From Nitrososphaerota archaeon (GTDB lineage Archaea > Thermoproteota > Nitrososphaeria > Nitrososphaerales > Nitrosopumilaceae), in contig JAPOVD010000009.1 in assembly GCA_026708305.1 (NCBI GenBank), forward strand, positions 43,992-107,991: 64,000 bases of DNA, read 5' to 3'. The position numbers and the translations under genes were made by a program. Below the pieces are notes generated by a model. That model was not told the DNA's origin and made no database searches. It saw only the letters and a program-made list of their open reading frames with translations. How positions within the stretch are numbered: position 1 is the stretch's first letter; every line of letters starts with the position of its first letter. Positions 1 to 8,542 of the stretch are shown here, piece after piece.

Positions 1-485
1 ATGATGTTACTAAAAAGTTTCCTGACACTGAATATCATCCTGATCAATTTCCAGGATTAGTTTTTAGATTAAATATGCCTAGAACTGCAACACTATTATT
101 TAGAACCGGAAAAATGGTATGCACAGGAGCAAAATCAGAAGAAATGGCGATAAAGGCAGTAAGGACAGTAGTACAAAAGCTTCGAAAAGGAGGTATTAAA
201 ATAAAAAACGATGCAGTGATAGCTGTACAAAACATTGTAGCAGCAATAAATCTAGGAGGTAAAATACATTTAGAATATGCAGCAAGGGTACTACCTAGAA
301 GCATGTATGAACCAGAACAATTTCCTGGATTAATACATAGAATGCTTGATCCAAAAACTGTGATTTTGTTGTTTGCGTCAGGAAAATTAGTTTGTACTGG
401 CGCTAAAAAAGAATCAGACGTATATAGATCAGTACATAATTTACATGCGCTACTAGAAGAAAAAAAGTTAATGATTTATAATTAA
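1..485 (+). CDS. tbp: TATA-box-binding protein (TBP), 5' end cut by the window
   Basis: TBP binds the TATA box and recruits TFB and RNA polymerase at archaeal promoters. The frame is open from base 3, well before the first visible ATG at 75, so the gene is truncated by the window edge. About 160 residues are visible. They show the two-fold repeat of the TBP saddle: QFPGLVFR and LLFRTGKMVCTGAKS in the first half, QFPGLIHRM and LLFASGKLVCTGAKKE in the second. A full archaeal TBP is about 180-190 residues, so only a short N-terminal part is missing. It converges on the transaldolase gene with a 24-base gap. The identification is firm; how many TBP copies the genome has cannot be seen here. Confidence 0.95.
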   Translation, partial: DVTKKFPDTEYHPDQFPGLVFRLNMPRTATLLFRTGKMVCTGAKSEEMAIKAVRTVVQKLRKGGIKIKNDAVIAVQNIVAAINLGGKIHLEYAARVLPRSMYEPEQFPGLIHRMLDPKTVILLFASGKLVCTGAKKESDVYRSVHNLHALLEEKKLMIYN

Positions 486-509
486 CTTCTGTTAAATTAT
501 GTACAAATT

Positions 510-1151
510 TTATTTAATTTGTTTCCAGTCAGAAAGGAACCTATCAAGGCCAGCTAAAGTCAAATTATGATTAAGCATCTTTTCTAAAATTGATGGCGGC
601 ATAGTTACTGCATCTGCACCTATTTTTGCAGCATCAATAACATGCATAGGATGTCTTACACTGGCTACCAGAATTTGTGTATCATAGTCATAATTTTGAA
701 AAATTTGTTTGATCTCAGCAATTATATTCATTCCATCATTTCCTATGTCATCTAGTCTACCTATAAACGGACTAACATATTTTGCCCCACATTTTGCTGC
801 AAGTATAGCTTGATTTGGAGAGAAAACCAAAGTTATATTAACTGGGATCTTATCATTACTCAAGGTTTTACACGCCATAAGTCCATCAGCTGTCATTGGA
901 CATTTTACAACTATGTTATCTCCATAATTTCTTAGCTTATGTCCTTCTTTTACCATTTCAGAATATGTAGTATTAATTACTTCTAAGCTTATATCACCTT
1001 TGACAATACTAGATATTGTTTTCATGATATCATGTGGGTTTCCATCTTCTTTTGAAAGCAGAGTTGGGTTGGTGGTTACTCCATCTATTAAACCTAAATC
1101 ATTATAAAATTTTATTGATTTTATATTGGCAGTGTCTAAAAATATTTTCAT
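510..1151 (-). CDS. tal: Transaldolase / fructose-6-phosphate aldolase family (MipB/TalC type)
   Basis: This 213-residue TIM-barrel aldolase is the size of the small TalC/MipB transaldolases. They carry out dihydroxyacetone or glyceraldehyde transfer in the non-oxidative pentose phosphate pathway. Visible motifs are MKIFLDTAN at the N terminus, DGVTTNPTLL, the VVKCPMT segment holding the Schiff-base lysine, NITLVFSPNQA and YVSPFIGRLDD. It is the last gene of a three-gene leftward operon and overlaps tktC by 4 bases, so translation is probably coupled. The context favours transaldolase over fructose-6-phosphate aldolase, because both transketolase subunits and an epimerase are encoded upstream. 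Sequence alone does not separate those two activities. Confidence 0.93.
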   Translation of the reverse strand: MKIFLDTANIKSIKFYNDLGLIDGVTTNPTLLSKEDGNPHDIMKTISSIVKGDISLEVINTTYSEMVKEGHKLRNYGDNIVVKCPMTADGLMACKTLSNDKIPVNITLVFSPNQAILAAKCGAKYVSPFIGRLDDIGNDGMNIIAEIKQIFQNYDYDTQILVASVRHPMHVIDAAKIGADAVTMPPSILEKMLNHNLTLAGLDRFLSDWKQIK

Positions 1152-2116
1152 TTTCGTACCTCTTTCACTTTACTTGCGATATCATTTGAAGTCAACTTAT
1201 GTTTTTTAAATAATAATGGCATTTCATGATCTCGTACAGATTCACCAAACTGATCTTTTATACCTATTCTTCTAATTGGTACTGGGTATGTATCAGCAAT
1301 TATTTCACATATTGCTGAACCCATACCTGCCATGGTGTTGTGTTCTTCGCATGTTATAATCAATCCAGTTTCACGAGCAGCCTTTTCTAATATTTTTTCG
1401 TCTAATGGTTTTATTGAAAACATATCAATAATTCTACAGGAAATGCCATCTTTTTGTAACAATCTAGCTGCATCCAATGCCATTTTTACCATTATCCCAC
1501 AAGCAGCTATTGTACAATCAGTACCATCACGTAAAGTTATTCCTTTACCTATTAAAAATTTTTGCGAATTGTTATAGATGATAGGAGTTTTCGATCTAGA
1601 CATTCTCATATAAAACGGCCCATATTTTTTAGACATTATATATGTAAGTTCAGAAACAGAGATGGAATCAGCAGGTATTAGGACTCTCATGTTAGGTATT
1701 GTTCTCATTATTGCAATATCTTCTAATTGTTGATGAGAACCTCCATCAGCTCCCACAGAAATACCACCATGAGAAACTACCAATTTTACATTCAAGCCTT
1801 TCTTTTTGTCACGAGAAGGATAAGCTATGGCATTTCGAATTTGGTCTACACATCTACCTGGAACAAATATTGCATATGTACTTGCAAATACAACTTTACC
1901 TGCATTAGATAATCCAGCTGCTATGGATACCAAATTAGCTTCAGCAATTCCAACATTAAAAAATCGATCTTGGAATATTTTTCCAAATGATGATATTTTT
2001 AATGAATTTGTAGTATCAGCTCCAACAACCACAATTTTTTTATTGGATTTTCCTAATTTTATTAACATGTTTCCATATGCAGTACGCATATCAGTTAATT
2101 TTGTGTTCATATTCAC
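1148..2116 (-). CDS. tktB: Transketolase, C-terminal subunit
   Basis: The 322-residue protein carries the pyrimidine-binding and C-terminal domains of a split transketolase. With the N-terminal subunit it forms the thiamine-diphosphate enzyme that moves two-carbon ketol units between sugars. Recognisable segments are RTAYGNMLIKLGKSN, the FFNVGIAEANLVSIAAGLS stretch that contains the catalytic glutamate, FASTYAIFV and VSHGGISVGADGGSHQ. The C-terminal part (about residues 195-320) carries IIDMFSIKPLD and a TCEEHNT-type segment. It overlaps the upstream fused gene by 4 bases and the downstream transaldolase by 4 bases, so the three genes form one compact operon. Split transketolases are usual in archaea. 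Confidence 0.95.
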   Translation of the reverse strand: MNMNTKLTDMRTAYGNMLIKLGKSNKKIVVVGADTTNSLKISSFGKIFQDRFFNVGIAEANLVSIAAGLSNAGKVVFASTYAIFVPGRCVDQIRNAIAYPSRDKKKGLNVKLVVSHGGISVGADGGSHQQLEDIAIMRTIPNMRVLIPADSISVSELTYIMSKKYGPFYMRMSRSKTPIIYNNSQKFLIGKGITLRDGTDCTIAACGIMVKMALDAARLLQKDGISCRIIDMFSIKPLDEKILEKAARETGLIITCEEHNTMAGMGSAICEIIADTYPVPIRRIGIKDQFGESVRDHEMPLLFKKHKLTSNDIASKVKEVRK

Positions 2117-3753
2117 AAATACCTCAGATCAGTAGCTATGTTGTTAAGCAAAGTGGTTTTTTCTTCATTGTGAAGGTTAATCCATTTAGTAACAAGATCT
2201 TTACCACCAATGCTATTTGCCTTAGACAAGAGTAAATTTTGGATTGTGTTAAAAATTATGTTTTTAAATTCTAAAATTGCATTTTTTACACTAGTTTGCC
2301 CCATGATCGCATTACCACCAACAAATACTCTAGCACCGTCAATAAAACATTGTCTTAAATTTGCATTACAAATTCCACCGTCTGCTTCAATATATCCACC
2401 AAATTTATGTTTACTAAGTAATTTTATGATCTTTTGAGTTTTAGAATGTGTGGATTCTATGTATTTTTGTCCTGATTTACCAGGGAATACAGACATTATG
2501 ACTAATTGATTTATAGTTGGTAAAAACTTATAAGACCATTTAGGAAGTTGCGTGTCGGGATTAATGGCCAACCCTATTCCCACGTTATTGTTTATTAATA
2601 TATCATGGATTTCTCCAAAAGATGATTCATTACATGATTCTGCATGTACACTTATTATATCACTTCCAGCATCTATGTACTTTTTCATATGCGTCAATGG
2701 GTTTGATATCATCAAATGTACATCAAAAGGCAAAGTTGTGATTTTTCTTAATTCCTTTATTTTTTTAAAATCAAACGTTTTATTTTTAACAAAAATTCCA
2801 TCCATTACATCAAGATGTATGCAATCAGCCTTAGCATCTTTACAAGCTTTAATTTTATGTTCTAAATCAATAGAACTTCCAGCAATTATTGACGGTGAAA
2901 TCATAAATTGCGATTCTAATTCCGTACTAATAATAGGTAGAAATTCATGTTTAGGAGCTTGACCATGCCAATTTGGATTTTGTTCCATATGTTTTATTCC
3001 TTTTCCTTTTATTGTATGTGCTATTATTATAGTAGGAGCATTCTTAGTTTTCTTGGATTCTTTTATCGCTTTGTCTATTTGTTCAATTTTATGTCCATCT
3101 ATGTCGATCACATTCCATCCAAATGATCTCCATTTGTCAGATACAGTATAGGTTTTGTTATTATTTTTTGAATGTATGTCTAGTGGCATTACATCTTCAG
3201 TTTGTGAGTCTTGTTGAACATAATTTCTATCTAATATCACAGTAATATTGTCAATTTGATACTTAGTTGCTGTCATTGCAGCTTCCCAAATTTGTCCTTC
3301 ATTAGATTCACCATCTCCAATAATGGTATAAATATGACGATCAGAATTATCTATTTTGGCTGCTAACGCGTCTCCTATTGAAAAAGATAATCCAATTCCT
3401 AAAGAGCCACCACAAAATTCAACTCCTGGACATTTTAGATCTGGATGGCCTTGTAATATACTACCAAATTTACGAAATGTATGTAGTTGTGAAGTTTTAA
3501 AGTATCCCATAATAGCTAAGTAAGAAAATAATCCTGGCGATCCATGTCCTTTAGAAAGAATTAATTTATCGCGTTTGTTCCAATAAGGTTTTTTTGGATC
3601 ATATTTGATATGATTATGAAATAAACATCCAAGAATTTCAACCATAGATAATGATCCTCCAGGATGTCCAGACCCTGCGTCAGAGATGCAGCTTACAATT
3701 AATTTACGTGCTTCTAACGCAGTCTTTTTTATCAAATAATAGTTTTTTGTCAC
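2113..3753 (-). CDS. Fusion: transketolase N-terminal subunit + ribulose-phosphate 3-epimerase
   Basis: One 546-codon frame joins two enzymes. Residues 1 to about 280 are the thiamine-diphosphate-binding transketolase subunit, with GSGHPGGSLS (27-36), SKGHGSPGLFSYLA (67-80), the cofactor motif GDGESNEGQ (146-154) and HTIKGKG. From about residue 284 the frame continues as a ribulose-phosphate 3-epimerase barrel: ISPSIIAGSS, CIHLDVMDGIF (metal and catalytic Asp), DVHLMISNP, MSVFPGKSGQKYI, EADGGI and GARVFVGGNAIM. A tail of about 40 residues after the barrel is not assigned. No stop or frameshift is visible at the junction. The fused enzyme would supply xylulose-5-phosphate directly to the transketolase half. 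It is first in the operon, ahead of tktB and tal. Confidence 0.93.
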   Translation of the reverse strand: MTKNYYLIKKTALEARKLIVSCISDAGSGHPGGSLSMVEILGCLFHNHIKYDPKKPYWNKRDKLILSKGHGSPGLFSYLAIMGYFKTSQLHTFRKFGSILQGHPDLKCPGVEFCGGSLGIGLSFSIGDALAAKIDNSDRHIYTIIGDGESNEGQIWEAAMTATKYQIDNITVILDRNYVQQDSQTEDVMPLDIHSKNNNKTYTVSDKWRSFGWNVIDIDGHKIEQIDKAIKESKKTKNAPTIIIAHTIKGKGIKHMEQNPNWHGQAPKHEFLPIISTELESQFMISPSIIAGSSIDLEHKIKACKDAKADCIHLDVMDGIFVKNKTFDFKKIKELRKITTLPFDVHLMISNPLTHMKKYIDAGSDIISVHAESCNESSFGEIHDILINNNVGIGLAINPDTQLPKWSYKFLPTINQLVIMSVFPGKSGQKYIESTHSKTQKIIKLLSKHKFGGYIEADGGICNANLRQCFIDGARVFVGGNAIMGQTSVKNAILEFKNIIFNTIQNLLLSKANSIGGKDLVTKWINLHNEEKTTLLNNIATDLRYL

Positions 3754-3912
3754 TATATTTTTGAATTTTAAAATACAATAAAAAGATTAATTTTCACTAG
3801 GATATCAAAACTCATCTAAAATACAATATCTATTTATTAGATTTAAAATTTTAGTTATTATTTAAGTTTGTAATTTGGACTTTAATGGTTTATAAATTTG
3901 ACTGGTTTCAAG

Positions 3913-3920
3913 TTTATAAA
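3913..3920 (+). promoter_or_regulatory. TATA box of the aminopeptidase gene
   Basis: TTTATAAA lies about 38-45 bases before the ATG at 3958 in the 204-base divergent spacer. A second identical octamer sits at 3889-3896. Archaeal TATA boxes are centred about 26 bases before the start site, so this one predicts a transcript starting near 3940-3946 with a short leader. The rest of the spacer is plain A+T-rich sequence with no further element I can support. Confidence 0.5.
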
Positions 3921-3957
3921 ACACAACAAATAATATCATATTCAAAGTAATTAAAAT

Positions 3958-5427
3958 ATGAAAATAACAGAACAAGTTGAAGATCCATTTCGTAAACAAA
4001 CTAATGCACTATGTTATTTTATTAATATTAATGAAAATCCAAAATGGCTTGTTAATATACATGGACGTTTAGCAGAAACACTAAAGCAAATAATAAAAAA
4101 TACAGAATGGAATGAAGGTGAAATAAGAATCATAAATACTCATGGATTAATTATAGCAGATAGAATAATACTAGTAGGGTTAGGAAACAAAAAAAAGTTA
4201 AAATCAGATACTGTTAGAAATACGTCTGGCAAATTAGTTAAAGAAATACAACATATTGGGTTAAATGAATATACTGTAATAATACCAGAAGATTTTAATG
4301 AAATACTAATTCAATCTGTTGTAGAAGGTGCAGAACTGTCTACATATAATTTTAACAAATATAAAACTAATAAAAAAAAGATTCCAGAATTATTCATTTT
4401 AGGGCATAACAAAAATATCAATACCATCATAGACAAAGCAAAAAAAATAAACAGCGGTGTTATATTTGCTAGAGATATTGCAAATTTGCCTCCTAATGAT
4501 TGTACTCCATCCACAATGGCAAAAATTTCTGAAACATTAACTAATGATAAACTAAAATGCAGAATTTTATCTAAAAACTATATAAAAAAACAAAATCTGA
4601 ATGGCATAATGTCAGTAGGAATGGGAAGTAAAAATGAACCTAAATTAATTTTTTTGGAATATAATTTAAAGAAGAATAGAAAACCCATAATCATAATTGG
4701 AAAAGCTGTTACTTTTGATACTGGAGGCATATCACTTAAACCAAGTGAAAAATTAGATGAGATGAAATTTGACAAGTGTGGCGGTTGTGTTGTTTTAGGA
4801 ATAATGAAATCAGTTTCTGAATTAGAACTGCCAATAAGCATAGTAGGAGTAATACCGACAGTGGAAAATATGCCAGGCGGAAGTTCATACAGACCTGGAG
4901 ATATTATAAAAATGTATAATGGCAAAATGGCAGAAATCATTAATACTGATGCTGAGGGACGATTAATTTTATCAGATGCAATATCATATAGTGAAAAAAA
5001 ATATTCTCCAAATTCAATAATTGATTTTGCTACTTTGACTGGCGCATGCATAGTTGCATTAGGTACTAATGTTGCAGGATTTGTTGCAAATGATTCATAT
5101 CTAGCAACAAAATTAAATGAATCTGCAGAAAGAAGTGATGAAGATATATGGAGATTACCTCTTAATGACGATTACATGAATATGATAAAATCAGATATTG
5201 CAGACATTAAAAATACTGGACCAAAGGGATCTGCAGGGACAATAACTGCCGCTGCATTTTTAGCATATTCAATAAGTAATAATACACCATGGGCCCATGT
5301 TGATATTGCTGGGACAGCATGGACACAACCTTCAACGAAATGCAGATCATATAACTCAAAAGGCGCTACTGGATTTGGAGTTAGATTAATGATTGATTAT
5401 TTAATTAATACAGAAGTAAAGAATTGA
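3958..5427 (+). CDS. pepA: Leucyl aminopeptidase, M17 family
   Basis: This 489-residue cytosolic metallopeptidase removes N-terminal amino acids from peptides. The catalytic domain is clear. GKAVTFDTGGISLKP (248-262) carries the metal-binding and catalytic lysine region, MKFDKCGG (269-276) follows, and the family signature NTDAEGRL (329-336) holds the metal ligands and the catalytic arginine. The N-terminal 160 residues are the less conserved regulatory domain. Length matches the bacterial enzymes (about 500). The ATG at 3958 follows a TATA box at a sensible distance. It is transcribed away from the transketolase operon and ends just before an unusual C10T11 tract. Confidence 0.95.
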   Translation: MKITEQVEDPFRKQTNALCYFININENPKWLVNIHGRLAETLKQIIKNTEWNEGEIRIINTHGLIIADRIILVGLGNKKKLKSDTVRNTSGKLVKEIQHIGLNEYTVIIPEDFNEILIQSVVEGAELSTYNFNKYKTNKKKIPELFILGHNKNINTIIDKAKKINSGVIFARDIANLPPNDCTPSTMAKISETLTNDKLKCRILSKNYIKKQNLNGIMSVGMGSKNEPKLIFLEYNLKKNRKPIIIIGKAVTFDTGGISLKPSEKLDEMKFDKCGGCVVLGIMKSVSELELPISIVGVIPTVENMPGGSSYRPGDIIKMYNGKMAEIINTDAEGRLILSDAISYSEKKYSPNSIIDFATLTGACIVALGTNVAGFVANDSYLATKLNESAERSDEDIWRLPLNDDYMNMIKSDIADIKNTGPKGSAGTITAAAFLAYSISNNTPWAHVDIAGTAWTQPSTKCRSYNSKGATGFGVRLMIDYLINTEVKN

Positions 5428-5438
5428 CGTGACCTATT

Positions 5439-5459
5439 CCCCCCCCCCTTTTTTTTTTT
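5439..5459 (+). terminator. C10-T11 homopolymer tract, probable pepA terminator
   Basis: Ten C residues (5439-5448) run directly into eleven T residues (5449-5459), twelve bases after the pepA stop. Archaeal RNA polymerase terminates at oligo-T on the coding strand, so the T11 run is a good terminator for pepA. The adjoining C10 run is very unusual in a genome this A+T rich. On the other strand the tract lies immediately downstream of the 5S rRNA as A11G10, which does not resemble a terminator. The exact lengths may be uncertain because such runs are hard to sequence. Confidence 0.6.
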
Positions 5460-5471
5460 GTGTCATGGTTA

Positions 5472-5587
5472 ATGCCAGCACTATTGCTTCCCAAGGGCTC
5501 TCGCACCTAAGTAACACAATAGCGACAATAGGTTTGACTTCCAGGTTCGGAATGGGACTGGGTCGCACCCTATTGCTATGACCGGCT
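5472..5587 (-). rRNA. rrf: 5S ribosomal RNA
   Basis: Read on the minus strand, the sequence starts with GCCGGUCAUAGCAA, continues through the conserved CCCAUUCCGAACCUGGAAGU loop region, and ends with CUGGC. The ends pair as helix I, and the size (about 115-120 bases) is right. No 16S or 23S rRNA is adjacent, so this is an unlinked 5S gene, which occurs in many Thaumarchaeota. The ends are set from the helix I pairing and could be off by a few bases. Confidence 0.93.
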
Positions 5588-5672
5588 TAATTAAAAGTAG
5601 ACATGATGTTCTATTAATGTAACTGATATACTATCTCCAAGAATTATAAATCAGAAATATTCAATATATCCT

Positions 5673-7454
5673 ATGACACATCGTGTAGCAGTACTTGATA
5701 AAGATTTATGCCAACCTAAAAAATGCGGCCTAGAATGCATAAAATATTGTCCAGTTAATAAATCAGGTTCTGATTGTATATTATTAAATAACGATATAAA
5801 GAAAGCACAAATTGATGAAAATTTATGCAATGGGTGTGGGATATGTGTAAAAGTTTGTCCATTTGATGCAATCACTATTGTGAATTTAGCTAACGAATTA
5901 TCATCACATAAAATTCACCAATATGGACAAAATTCTTTTAGATTATACAAATTACCAACTTTGAAAAAAGGGAGTGTAGTCGGACTGTTAGGAAGAAATG
6001 GAACTGGAAAAAGCACTGTAATTAATATTTTATCTGGGAAATTGGTGCCAAATTTAGGTAACTATAATAATGAAGAGGTTGGTTGGCAAGACGTAATAAA
6101 ATATTATAAAGGAACAGAGTTAAAAACATATTTTGAAAAAATACAAGAAAAACAAGTCAAAGTTTCAATTAAACCTCAACAAGTATATAATTTGCTCAAA
6201 ACTTTTAATGGAACAGGTAAAGAATTAATAGAAAAATATGATGAAAGAGGCATCAGTAATTATTTAATTAATAAATTGGATCTAAAAAAATCAGTAGAAT
6301 TTAATGTAGACAAAATAAGCGGTGGAGAATTACAAAGGTTAGTAATTGCTGCATCAATGGCAAAAGATGCAGATTTTTATTTCTTTGATGAACCATCTTC
6401 TTATAATGATATATACCAACGTACCAAAATATCAAGAATAATCAGAGAACTAGCTGTAGCTGGAAAAAGTATAATGATAGTTGAACATGATGTAACATTA
6501 TTAGATTATATTAGTGATTACATAGATGTTATATATGGAGAGCCAGGTTCATATGGAATAGTATCAGGAACACTATCAACTAAGGTTGGCGTTAATGTTT
6601 TTTTGGATGGCTATTTACCAAATGAAAATGTAAGATTCCGTGATCGAAAATTTGTTTTTGAACAGACATTAACATCTAATGAATTTCATAATGATGAAAT
6701 TGTTATGGAATATCCAAATCTTACCAAGAAGTATAAAAATTTTTCTGTAAATGTGGAGAAAGGTCAAATAAGACGTGGTGAGATAATAGGTATAATAGGT
6801 GCTAATGCACTGGGAAAAACCACGATGTTAAGAATGATCACAGGTAAAATTAAACCAGATCATGGCGAAATGAATAAAAAAATTTCAATCGCATATAAAC
6901 CTCAGTATCTTACAAATGATGTAGACATAGATGTTATCACATTATTAGAAAAAATAAATAGAGGTGTCGATGATATCGAAGAAAAGCAAATATTAGAATC
7001 ATTACGTTTAAAAAAATTATATAATAAATCTATAAAAAATTTATCTGGAGGAGAATTACAAAAGGTAGCTATTGCAATTACAATATTACAAAAAACCGAT
7101 CTATTTGCACTAGATGAACCATCTGCATTTTTAGATATAGAAGACAGAATCACAATATCAAAATTTCTCCAAAAATTTGTAAAAGATTATGGTAAATCAG
7201 CAATCATCATAGATCATGATTTACAATTGATAGATTTAATTTCAGACTCAATAATTATTTTTGATGGGATACCAAATGTAGTAGGTCATGGAACAATACC
7301 ATTAACAAAAAATGGGGCAATGAACAGATTTTTGAAATTATTAGATATTTCGTTTAGAAGAGATGAAAAAAGTAAAAGACCAAGAGTAAATAAACCAAAT
7401 AGCAGATTAGATAAGCAACAAAAAAAATGTGGCAATTTATATTACACAAATTGA
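5673..7454 (+). CDS. ABCE1 / RNase L inhibitor-type ribosome-recycling ATPase
   Basis: ABCE1 splits ribosomes after termination and is universal in archaea and eukaryotes. The 593-residue protein opens with the family's iron-sulfur domain: a cysteine cluster at residues 13-26 and a ferredoxin motif CNGCGICVKVCP (52-63). Two ABC ATPase halves follow. The first has Walker A GRNGTGKST (107-115) and signature SGGELQR; the second has GANALGKTT and SGGELQK. Each has a Walker B ending in DEP. The length matches the family (about 590-600). It starts after the 5S gene, which is on the opposite strand, and overlaps the next gene by 28 bases. Confidence 0.97.
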   Translation: MTHRVAVLDKDLCQPKKCGLECIKYCPVNKSGSDCILLNNDIKKAQIDENLCNGCGICVKVCPFDAITIVNLANELSSHKIHQYGQNSFRLYKLPTLKKGSVVGLLGRNGTGKSTVINILSGKLVPNLGNYNNEEVGWQDVIKYYKGTELKTYFEKIQEKQVKVSIKPQQVYNLLKTFNGTGKELIEKYDERGISNYLINKLDLKKSVEFNVDKISGGELQRLVIAASMAKDADFYFFDEPSSYNDIYQRTKISRIIRELAVAGKSIMIVEHDVTLLDYISDYIDVIYGEPGSYGIVSGTLSTKVGVNVFLDGYLPNENVRFRDRKFVFEQTLTSNEFHNDEIVMEYPNLTKKYKNFSVNVEKGQIRRGEIIGIIGANALGKTTMLRMITGKIKPDHGEMNKKISIAYKPQYLTNDVDIDVITLLEKINRGVDDIEEKQILESLRLKKLYNKSIKNLSGGELQKVAIAITILQKTDLFALDEPSAFLDIEDRITISKFLQKFVKDYGKSAIIIDHDLQLIDLISDSIIIFDGIPNVVGHGTIPLTKNGAMNRFLKLLDISFRRDEKSKRPRVNKPNSRLDKQQKKCGNLYYTN

Positions 7455-8281
7455 CCAAATTACTAAAAAAATGTTTGTTTGAGTTACTTCAAAAAAATGA
7501 AGTAGATTCATTATTTTCATCGTTTGATCAAATTGGAGATATAATAATAATTAGAATTCCAGATCTATTATTACATAAAAAAAAAGTTATTGGTGAAATG
7601 CTACTTAACAATGTAAAAAAAACTAAAACAGTATACCGCCAATCATCTACTATAAAAGGTGACTTCCGAATCAGAGATTTAGAATTATTAGCTGGCGTCG
7701 ATAATACTGAAACAGAGTATAAAGAATATGGATGTAGATTTAAGGTGGATGTAAAGAAAGTTTTTTTCTCTCCAAGATTATCAACTGAAAGGAATAGAAT
7801 CTCTAACTTAGTAAAAAAAAGCGAAACAGTAGTTAATATGTTTGGAGGGATTGGCATGTTTTCAATATTAATTGCAAAAAAAATAGACTGCAAAGTATAT
7901 AACATAGATATTAATCCAGATGCAATAACACAATGTAAAAAAAATATCGGATTGAATAGGCTTAAAGGCAATGTAGTTCCAATTCTTGGTAATGCATCAG
8001 AAATTATTGAGGAATTTCATAATCAATCTGACAGAACATTGATGTTATTACCTGAAAAATCAGATAACTTCATTAAACCTGCATTCAAAACTACAAAAAA
8101 TAATGGAATAATGCACTATTATTGCCATATTCATGGTAATAAGAGTAATGCAATAGACAACACAATTAGACATTATAACAATATTGCAAAAATTAAATCC
8201 AATATAATAAACTCAAGAATAGTAAGAGCAGTAGGTCCTAAGTATTATCAAACAGTATTAGATATCAAGATAACTAAATAA
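7427..8281 (+). CDS. trm5: Trm5-family tRNA (guanine-N1)-methyltransferase
   Basis: The 284-residue protein resembles Trm5/Taw2, SAM-dependent enzymes acting on guanosine 37 next to the tRNA anticodon. An N-terminal part carries the RQSSTIKGDFRIRDLELLAG segment typical of the family. The Rossmann domain follows, with FSPRLSTERNRI, the SAM-binding VVNMFGGIGMFSI and YNIDINPDA. The family usually has NPPY-like motif IV; here the matching place reads LLPEKSDNF, so catalytic motif IV looks altered and Trm5 versus Taw2-like function is open. The frame overlaps the ABCE1 gene by 28 bases. No later in-frame ATG precedes the conserved part, apart from TTG codons near 7445. It ends directly against the convergent next gene. 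Confidence 0.8.
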   Translation: MWQFILHKLTKLLKKCLFELLQKNEVDSLFSSFDQIGDIIIIRIPDLLLHKKKVIGEMLLNNVKKTKTVYRQSSTIKGDFRIRDLELLAGVDNTETEYKEYGCRFKVDVKKVFFSPRLSTERNRISNLVKKSETVVNMFGGIGMFSILIAKKIDCKVYNIDINPDAITQCKKNIGLNRLKGNVVPILGNASEIIEEFHNQSDRTLMLLPEKSDNFIKPAFKTTKNNGIMHYYCHIHGNKSNAIDNTIRHYNNIAKIKSNIINSRIVRAVGPKYYQTVLDIKITK

Positions 8282-8509
8282 TTATTTATTTTCATCTGAA
8301 GTTATAAATGATTTTGATTGTTGTGTAGTAGCCATAGTATAACCTAACCATGATAACGCTCCCAATATTCCTCCAGCGATCATTAGCATAGATAATTGTA
8401 ATACAACTGGACTCCATTCTGATAACATAATCAAATATGCATACACAAAAAATGTAGATATACACAAAATAAATATAGTAATTCCTAAAATACGTTGTTT
8501 AAATACCAT
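8282..8509 (-). CDS. Small membrane protein, function unknown
   Basis: A 75-residue protein with two predicted membrane helices (about residues 8-28 and 37-58) separated by a short loop and followed by a polar C-terminal tail rich in Ser, Thr and Lys. I do not recognise the family. Its stop codon touches the stop of the convergent methyltransferase gene with no gap, and it lies 33 bases downstream of rimI on the same strand, so the two may be cotranscribed. The regular hydrophobic pattern and tight fit between neighbours support a real gene. Confidence 0.6.
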   Translation of the reverse strand: MVFKQRILGITIFILCISTFFVYAYLIMLSEWSPVVLQLSMLMIAGGILGALSWLGYTMATTQQSKSFITSDENK

Positions 8510-8542
8510 TGTACTACAAAGTGGCTAATTATTTATTTAAAT

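Noticed and set aside
1332-2135. Several plus-strand frames opposite the transketolase subunit
   Set aside because: They are mirror frames of a clearly conserved gene and have no recognisable motifs.
3754-3957. Possible small RNA in the divergent spacer before pepA
   Set aside because: The spacer is simple A+T-rich sequence with two TATA-like octamers; no stable hairpin or conserved box was seen.
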